Source: Deltaproteobacteria bacterium SM23_61 (GTDB lineage: Bacteria > Desulfobacterota > SM23-61). From it: DNA of 59,053 nucleotides. This document shows, in pieces, positions 35,419-41,297 of the stretch. The notes under the pieces are model-generated. The model was not told the DNA's origin. It saw nothing but the letters and a program-made list of their open reading frames with translations, and made no database searches. Made by a program: the position numbers and the translations under genes. The stretch is from assembly GCA_001304105.1 (NCBI GenBank), contig LJUR01000001.1:1-59053 (forward strand), written 5' to 3'. Each line of letters begins with the position of its first letter. Position 1 is the first letter of the stretch.

Positions 35419-37499
35419 CGGTCTCTTGCGTCCTCGTGTGCGTCGGCCAGGTCGTCTCCGACCTCTTCCAGCTCTTCCTCGCTTTTGCCCAAATTGAGGG
35501 CGGTGACGAAGGCGTTAAAAGCCGTGAAGAGCTCCCGGTCGAATTTCCTGAGGAGCTGCTTTTTCGCCCGGCGGACGATCTGCTTGAATTGATCGGGGAC
35601 TTCCACGGTCGGAATGAGCAGGCCCTCGATCTGGCCTTCAGCCGGAGGCGGCTCGACCGCTCCCGTGGGCTGGGATAGACCCTGGGCGCGGGGTTCCGCG
35701 GGCGGCGGGGACACGGCCTCCGGGGCAGGACGCGGCGGTTCCGGCGGAGCGCCGGCTGCCCGACCGGCTGGTCCGGCCGGATGAGGGGGCGGGACCACGA
35801 CTTCCGCTTCCCGGGGGACCTGGGCCGCTCTCTGGGCGTAAAGCTTCAGGACCTTGTTGCGCAGGGCGACGAGCGCCTGCTCTCCGCCGACGCTCGTTTT
35901 CTGGTCGAAGCGGGCCTCGTAGGTCTTGTTTTCGTTGATATGATGGACGATCATGCTCAACAGACCGTTCTCATCGAGCTTAAAAGTCACTTCGAACTTA
36001 TGCTCCCCCATGGGCTTCGGCTCCAGGGGGCCCATGTGGAGCGAGCCGATCAGAGTGTTCTCATAGGTAAAACTTCCCTCCCCCTGGAAGACGTTGACAA
36101 TGATCTCCGGGGTCGGACCAGGGTTGGTGAAGCCGCCCCTGGTTATCTCCACGGGAATGCTGGTGGCCTGGTTGACGATCCTCTCGACGCGGCTGTCCTG
36201 GACCTCCACACCCAGCGAATGCTCGGTGATCAGGGGGACGATCACCTGTTCGCCGAAGTCCATATTAAGAGTGCTCTCTTTCCTTTTACGGACATCGAAC
36301 GGAGCGGGAGAGGGGGCAAACTTGTAGGCCATGATCGCGGCTCCCCGGGCGACGACTGAATCCGGGTTGATCTCACCGAGGACGAAGCTCTCGCTTTTCC
36401 CGAAATAGTCAAGGAGAAGGCTCAGGGCCTTCGGGATCTTGGTCGACCCTCCCACCAGCAGGATGGCGTCGATGTGCTCCCTCTTGACCCCCTTATTTTC
36501 GCTGGAAATCTTGATGGCCTCCTCTACCTTGGCCAGGGACCTTTTGAGGAAAGGATCGACAATCTCGTTGAACTTATCCCGGGTCAGGACCAGCTTATAG
36601 ATCTGACGAGAATCGGGAAAGGTCAGTTCGAGCGTCGCTTCCTCGAACGTCGAGAGCAGTATTTTGGCATCCTCGGCCCGGGCTTTGATATAGGCTTCCG
36701 CCAGACGATCGCCCTGGACTTGCCGGCCGTGTTTCTCCTTCAACTCGCCCAGCGCCCATTTCGTGATCGCCTCGTCAAAGTCACTTCCGCCCAGGCGGGA
36801 GTCCCCCGAGGTGGCGACGACGCTGATCTTCTGCTCCTCAACCACGATGATGGACACGTCAAAGGTGCCTCCGCCCAAGTCATAGACTAGGAATGTTTTC
36901 TTACCGGTCTGGAACTTGTCCACGCCGTAGCAGATGGCCGCAGCCGTCGGCTCGGGGATGAGCTGCCGGGGGTAGAGCCCGGCCAGCAGGGCGGCCTCTT
37001 CAGTCGCCTTTTTCTGCTTTTCCGTAAAATAGGCCGGCACCGTCACGACGGCATCGCGGATCTCCTCTCCGATTTCGACCTCGGCAATTTCCTTCATCTT
37101 CGTCAGGATGAAGGCGCTGATCTCTTGGGGTGTAAACCAGCGCTCCTGCTCGGAGAGCCAGGGAATCTGAAGGTGGACCTTAAGCGGATGCTCTACGGAA
37201 TAGAACCGCTCGGCCCCGAACTTTTTCAGCGTCTCCGGCCGGAAGTTCTCGCCCATTTCCCGCTTGATCTCGATGATCGTGTTTTCGGGATCGTTCGCCA
37301 GGTTCCGTTTAGCCGCATACCCGACGATGGCCTTATTGAGTATGGGGTCGAGGCTGACCACCGAGGGTGTCGTCGGCCGGTCACCCTCGGCCTTGTTATT
37401 GATGATCTCCGAAGCCTCGGCAAACTTGTTGTAGGCCGCCACGGCGCTGTAGGTCGTTCCAAGGTCGATGCCTATGACCCGATGGAATTTATCGCTCAT
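35415..37499 (-). CDS. Divergent Hsp70 (DnaK-like) chaperone with atypical C-terminus
   Basis: A 694-aa protein. The ATPase domain (1-390) is well conserved: IGIDLGTTYSAV (9-20), VTVPAYFTEKQKKAT (152-166), VYDLGGGTFDVSI (205-217) and ILLVGGSTKIP (346-356). A beta substrate-binding domain follows (about 410-540; LGVEVQ, IPVEITRGGF). Then comes a Pro/Ala-rich linker (about 565-625), and a short helical tail (637-694; FKQIVRRAKKQLLRKFDREL) instead of the DnaK lid and EEVD-like end. The start 37499 has AAGGAGG at proper spacing; an upstream ATG at 37505 is possible. It lies next to GrpE-like and J-like genes, making a dedicated chaperone set. Confidence 0.9.
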   Translation of the reverse strand: MSDKFHRVIGIDLGTTYSAVAAYNKFAEASEIINNKAEGDRPTTPSVVSLDPILNKAIVGYAAKRNLANDPENTIIEIKREMGENFRPETLKKFGAERFYSVEHPLKVHLQIPWLSEQERWFTPQEISAFILTKMKEIAEVEIGEEIRDAVVTVPAYFTEKQKKATEEAALLAGLYPRQLIPEPTAAAICYGVDKFQTGKKTFLVYDLGGGTFDVSIIVVEEQKISVVATSGDSRLGGSDFDEAITKWALGELKEKHGRQVQGDRLAEAYIKARAEDAKILLSTFEEATLELTFPDSRQIYKLVLTRDKFNEIVDPFLKRSLAKVEEAIKISSENKGVKREHIDAILLVGGSTKIPKALSLLLDYFGKSESFVLGEINPDSVVARGAAIMAYKFAPSPAPFDVRKRKESTLNMDFGEQVIVPLITEHSLGVEVQDSRVERIVNQATSIPVEITRGGFTNPGPTPEIIVNVFQGEGSFTYENTLIGSLHMGPLEPKPMGEHKFEVTFKLDENGLLSMIVHHINENKTYEARFDQKTSVGGEQALVALRNKVLKLYAQRAAQVPREAEVVVPPPHPAGPAGRAAGAPPEPPRPAPEAVSPPPAEPRAQGLSQPTGAVEPPPAEGQIEGLLIPTVEVPDQFKQIVRRAKKQLLRKFDRELFTAFNAFVTALNLGKSEEELEEVGDDLADAHEDARDR

Positions 37500-37524
37500 C
37501 TTCATCCTCCTTGTCTGACGGTTT

Positions 37525-38094
37525 TCAGTACACCAGGCCTTCGCGGCCCAGGACAACACCGCACGGCTTGACGACGGTCTCCCCGGCCCTGTAGCCGGCC
37601 CGGATCGTCCGGACAACCTTGCCTTCCTCGCCAGGGGAAAAATCCAGGCACTCCATGGAGGCGGGATCGAACGGCTCGCCCGGCCCGGCCTCGAACGCGG
37701 TGAAGCCGAGGCCCTTGATGATGTTCCGGAGCATGGCCGAGAGCACCGAGACGTGGTCGCCTTCCGGATCGCTTACCCCCGATTGCGGGGCCTTCTGCAT
37801 GATCTCCAAAGACTCGAGGGTGGGCAACAAAGCGTTGAGAGTGGAGACGGCCAGGAAAGCCTTCCTGTCGGAGAAGAGGGCTTCCTTCAGTTTCTCGATT
37901 TCCAGCCCCAGACTTTTGAGGCCACGGGCCTGGGCTTCCTGAAGCTCGCCGACCGCCGAGACCAAAGTCCGGAGGCTCTCCTCGATCGGGCCGACCCTTT
38001 CGATGAGATGCAGCATGTCGTCCGCCAACTCCTCGACGGTCTCGGCCGTATCCTCAGGGCGCTTCGGGCTTGCGTCGTCCTTCTTGGGCTCCAT
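37525..38094 (-). CDS. GrpE-like nucleotide exchange factor
   Basis: A 189-aa protein with the GrpE outline. An acidic N-terminus leads to a long helix (about 20-90; LADDMLHLIERVGPIEESL, AQARGLKSLGLEIEKLKEAL), a helical middle, and a C-terminal beta domain (about 135-189) containing FDPASMECLD and VVRTIRAGYRAGETVVKPCGVV. The latter corresponds to the GrpE pattern of FDP...H and GY..G..V.RPA.V. GrpE releases ADP from Hsp70. It is divergent from housekeeping GrpE, so it probably serves the adjacent Hsp70 only. The start ATG 38094 overlaps the upstream stop region (TGAGATG). Confidence 0.85.
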   Translation of the reverse strand: MEPKKDDASPKRPEDTAETVEELADDMLHLIERVGPIEESLRTLVSAVGELQEAQARGLKSLGLEIEKLKEALFSDRKAFLAVSTLNALLPTLESLEIMQKAPQSGVSDPEGDHVSVLSAMLRNIIKGLGFTAFEAGPGEPFDPASMECLDFSPGEEGKVVRTIRAGYRAGETVVKPCGVVLGREGLVY

Positions 38095-38095
38095 C

Positions 38096-38707
38096 TCACT
38101 CTCCATCCAGGTAGTCGTTGGGGGAAAAATCCGACTCGAAGTTCTTCCTGGTAAAATCGCTCGGATGGTAGGCGGCCAGTTTTTTTTCTTTCTCCAGGAA
38201 AGCGGCGACTTCCAGCCTGACGAAATGTTGGACGACATGCCGCTCGGCGAAGAGGGGGAAGCTGGGCACGAACAATTTCAGCAGGGCGCAGGGTGGAGTT
38301 TCCAGGTCGTACTTCTTTCGTTCATCCGGGCTCTCGATCCTCATGTTGTTGATTTCGTTGATTTTCTTGGTGATATCCTCGATCTGCTTCCTGAACTCCC
38401 GGTATTTTGGCTCGCATTTCACGGCTTCGTTTTCGAGCGCGGTCAGCTTGAGAAGGGCCTGCTTCAGCTTCGCCGGGTTTTCCGCTTGCTGCCGCTGCTG
38501 CTCGGTGACCGATTTCGCCGCGGCTTCGAGTTCGGGGATCCTGTCATAAACGGCCCGGAGTTTTTTCTCCAACTCCTTTTTCTGGTCCATCAGGGAATTC
38601 ACCTGTTCCATCTTGGCCTCCAGGATATCGGCCTGAGTGGCTTCGGGTGAAATGCCGAGTTTATGGTAGAGTGTCCTCCGCGGTTTGGACAGTGGGTAGT
38701 CAAACAC
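38096..38707 (-). CDS. J-domain-like protein with coiled-coil insertion and no HPD motif
   Basis: A 203-aa protein, the first of the operon. TLYHKLGISPEATQADILEA (12-31) matches helices I-II of a J domain. INEIN...SPDERKKYDLE (116-136) matches helices III-IV (family pattern INEAY.VLSDPEKRAxYD). Between them, where the HPD loop should be, lie about 85 residues of charged coiled coil (about 30-115), and no HPD tripeptide is present. The C-terminal region (140-203) is unrecognised. The start is GTG 38707 behind GGGAGG. It may bind the operon Hsp70 without stimulating ATPase in the usual way. Assignment rests on the motif match and the GrpE/Hsp70 neighbours. Confidence 0.7.
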   Translation of the reverse strand: MFDYPLSKPRRTLYHKLGISPEATQADILEAKMEQVNSLMDQKKELEKKLRAVYDRIPELEAAAKSVTEQQRQQAENPAKLKQALLKLTALENEAVKCEPKYREFRKQIEDITKKINEINNMRIESPDERKKYDLETPPCALLKLFVPSFPLFAERHVVQHFVRLEVAAFLEKEKKLAAYHPSDFTRKNFESDFSPNDYLDGE

Positions 38708-38747
38708 TCCCTGCGCCTCCCTCGATAGGTCCGCTCCAAAAGTATAG

Positions 38748-38777
38748 AGTATATTGAGGGGCGAATGGCATTGCCAA
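38748..38777 (-). promoter_or_regulatory. Putative vegetative promoter of the Hsp70-TIR operon
   Basis: Read on the minus strand, TTGGCA (38777-38772) and TATACT (38753-38748) are 18 bases apart, each one mismatch from the sigma70 consensus. Transcription would begin near 38741, about 35 bases before the GTG start. A proper heat-shock (sigma32) spacing is not seen. Confidence 0.5.
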
Positions 38778-38933
38778 GGGGAAGAAAATACCTATAAATT
38801 TGTCGTGCACCCGGTAAAGAGCTTGCTGCGCGAATATCCTATCCAAATAAAATATTTTATTCAAGACCTATTAATTGGTGACCCCTAGCCTCTTTCTTTT
38901 TGCCCCAATTGATTGTGCGTCGGAATATCAGTT

Positions 38934-39404
38934 TTATCTCTTTTCATTCTGTCTTTTTTTCCCCCGCTCGTCACCGTGGTAGAAGAGGCGGAGGTCTTTG
39001 GTCCACTTGATGCAAGAATGAGGAAGTTTCCTGCCGAGCTCGACAAGGGGCTCGTCGCACATCAGGCCGCCCGGTTCGACTCCAGTGTCCGACCAGGGTG
39101 ACTTCCGGGCGTTCCACCACTCCCGGATGGCCTGTTTGATTTCCGGGGGCCATTCCTTGAGGGGACGGAAATCTAAAAAACAATGCACAGCTTTGATGAA
39201 ATTTGAATCCCCGTAGCGGATCAAGAAGCTGACCGGCCAGTCATTCGGTATGTTGACCAGGGTGATGTATTGGTATTTTTTCCCGAGGTACAAGAGATCC
39301 TTCCGGACCTGGACCCTGCCCGCTCGCCAATCCGCAATCGGAATCAGATTGCTTCCCTTGCCAAGAGTGGGCTTTGGGCTCTTATGGAGTTTTACCGCCA
39401 GCAT
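38934..39404 (-). CDS. Hypothetical protein between two candidate conflict modules
   Basis: A 156-aa protein of no family that I recognise. It is rich in aromatic and charged residues (LLYLGKKYQYITLVNIPND; WPPEIKQAIREWWNARK), with no signal peptide or membrane segment. GAGG six bases upstream supports ATG 39404. The two Cys residues are far apart and no metal motif is visible. It is separated from the Hsp70 operon by about 220 bases including that operon's promoter, and from the SLOG gene by a repeat, so it is probably its own transcription unit. Confidence 0.6.
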   Translation of the reverse strand: MLAVKLHKSPKPTLGKGSNLIPIADWRAGRVQVRKDLLYLGKKYQYITLVNIPNDWPVSFLIRYGDSNFIKAVHCFLDFRPLKEWPPEIKQAIREWWNARKSPWSDTGVEPGGLMCDEPLVELGRKLPHSCIKWTKDLRLFYHGDERGKKRQNEKR

Positions 39405-39467
39405 TTTTCCTCTTTGGAAAAGGTTAGCGTGCTAAACCCAAAACTTCTTTACGTTAATTCCAAGCCC

Positions 39468-39553
39468 GTCATTCTTGCGGGGGCGAAAATCCAGTTTGAA
39501 AAGACTGGGTTCCCCGTATCAAGTACGGGGCAGGCTTAGTCACGCCCGGAATG
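39468..39553. repeat. Remnant of a GTCATTC-type intergenic palindromic repeat
   Basis: The order CGTCATTCTTGCGGGGGCGA, ATCCAG, a short AAAGACTGGGTT segment, then CCCCGTA-TCAAG-TACGGGG (perfect 7-bp stem, 39512-39530) matches the layout of the widespread bacterial GTCATTCCCGCGAAAGCGGGAATCC class of non-coding repeats, here degraded at its right end. Confidence 0.55.
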
Positions 39554-39601
39554 AGAATTACCCATTTGAGGCACTAATACTCTCTCAAAACATTGGAGCT
39601 T

Positions 39602-41287
39602 TTATGCTGCGGGCTTTAACTCGACAAATTTCATCAACATCAGCCAGTCCTGAGTCTCACGGAGCATCAATACATTTGTTTCTCTTAATAATGACTCAAG
39701 AGCTTCGGGCGTGTTTGCATGAGAGAATTGCTCATCCAGTTCTCTCAGAATAATTTCCATGTTACTACTCCGCTTTCCCACGCGTGAATACTCACGGTGA
39801 GAACGGATGCCGCCAATCGCCGCTCCGACCGCTGGTAGTACAATAGCAAAGAAAATAAGTAGTTCCTCCAGGGTCTTTGATTGAAATTCTCTTCCAGGAT
39901 AAAAAAAGATTAGATGCGAAATCGCTGCAGCCATGGCGATGAAAAATATCGCCATCCCAGTCCATTCAAGAATACTGCTGATCTTCCTGACATCAATGGC
40001 CTTATCCCCATGATATGCTATCTGATCCTGAATCCAATGTTTGCGAACAAATTCATTGCATTGTCGACAATACGCTTCCTGGCAACCTTTCATCTCAGGC
40101 AGCCTATTCCATATTTCGTAAAAGACTTTTACCATCCAGTCATCAGGATGGTGCGCAGTGCGCATGTACGGAGGCACTTCAATGGGCGATGTCTCAACAT
40201 TGCATACAACAAAGAATATGGCAGACCTGATCTGCTCGGCTAAAAAGCGGCTTTCTATCCATTTTCTCTGGGTCTTCCGCCAGTTGGCAATAATAACCAT
40301 CAAAAGTATGGATGCCAGGATTAAGAACTCTAAGGTAAAGGCATAGATCGACCATTTACGCAGCAGAACTCCTAGAACAACAGAAGTAATCGCTGCCGCC
40401 GATAAAGAGTACACTGCGGTACCCACATGCCGGTATATTGTTTGATTTTGCTTGGATATCTTTGAAGCCCGAACATAAAAGGGCAGTAACATTTCCCTCA
40501 CAAGCTTTTTTGAATCCTCGGGTATCTCTTTTCCTTCGGCATTGTCGAAAAGCTCCTTGTACACGTTGTCAACGTAGGCAATCTGCTCTTCTTCTGGCAT
40601 GCCGAAGGTATTGAACATATCGATTTGGCCTATAGAACCGCCATCAAGACCATGACCTTCGTAAATTGAAATATCATGGGGGGCTCCCGTAAAAACAACA
40701 ATCACCGGTCGTTGTTTATTCTTCGCATAATGAATGATTTCAGCCGTGCCTCCCTTTCCCCGCGAATTCTGGCCATCCCAGAGGGCAATCAGCACATCGC
40801 ACTTATCAACAACATACCGCCCCACATCTTCATAAGCCTGGCGCCTGACTTCTTTGGGGTCACCTTCTGAATACTCCGCCTTGAGGTTGGTCTCTTTTAA
40901 GGTTATAGGTCTTCTTGCTTTTTTGAATAATTCTTCAAATTCCGTACGGGATTCTTCATTTTCAAAATCTTCAAGATAATTTTCTTTCGTCAACGGTAAA
41001 ACTACTTCAATTCTGGAGTCCGGGAATTTTAATACCTCTTTAGCGATCAGGCGGTCAGCTCCTTCGGCTAAAGGGGTAAGTATGCTGAAATTAACAGGCG
41101 TATTGAGGGATGAACGAATTATTCTTTTCGAATGCTCATCAAAAAGGTCATAGATCCTCTTTTTGAGGACATCTCTGACCTTTTCTCTTAGTATCTCCTC
41201 ATCCTGCAGCACTCGATGACCAGTCACACCTAACCGTATACGAAATGCAATGGGAACGTGCTGCATTTGTGTCTTGTCTTTGTTCAT
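39602..41287 (-). CDS. SLOG-type Rossmann domain protein with four membrane segments
   Basis: A 561-aa protein. The N-terminal part (about 14-200) is a Rossmannoid domain of the SLOG/LOG type: RIRLGVTGHRVL (16-27), ILTPLAEGADRLIA (69-82), CDVLIALWDGQNSRGKGGTAE (in two parts, 163-172 and 173-183) and PVIVVFTGAP (194-203). Membrane segments follow at about 290-310, 318-336, 442-464 and 474-494, with helical stretches between and after. SLOG domains are predicted ligand-nucleotide sensors or processors in conflict systems, often fused to membrane effector modules. The start 41287 lies ten bases after the stop of the upstream RyR gene, so the pair is coupled. Predicted action: a nucleotide-gated membrane effector. 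Confidence 0.78.
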   Translation of the reverse strand: MNKDKTQMQHVPIAFRIRLGVTGHRVLQDEEILREKVRDVLKKRIYDLFDEHSKRIIRSSLNTPVNFSILTPLAEGADRLIAKEVLKFPDSRIEVVLPLTKENYLEDFENEESRTEFEELFKKARRPITLKETNLKAEYSEGDPKEVRRQAYEDVGRYVVDKCDVLIALWDGQNSRGKGGTAEIIHYAKNKQRPVIVVFTGAPHDISIYEGHGLDGGSIGQIDMFNTFGMPEEEQIAYVDNVYKELFDNAEGKEIPEDSKKLVREMLLPFYVRASKISKQNQTIYRHVGTAVYSLSAAAITSVVLGVLLRKWSIYAFTLEFLILASILLMVIIANWRKTQRKWIESRFLAEQIRSAIFFVVCNVETSPIEVPPYMRTAHHPDDWMVKVFYEIWNRLPEMKGCQEAYCRQCNEFVRKHWIQDQIAYHGDKAIDVRKISSILEWTGMAIFFIAMAAAISHLIFFYPGREFQSKTLEELLIFFAIVLPAVGAAIGGIRSHREYSRVGKRSSNMEIILRELDEQFSHANTPEALESLLRETNVLMLRETQDWLMLMKFVELKPAA

Positions 41288-41297
41288 AAGGTCACTT

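Noticed and set aside
38708-38800. Heat-shock (sigma32) promoter or CIRCE operator for the Hsp70 operon
   Set aside because: CTTGGC and CCCCTC elements are only 11 bases apart and no CIRCE inverted repeat is present.
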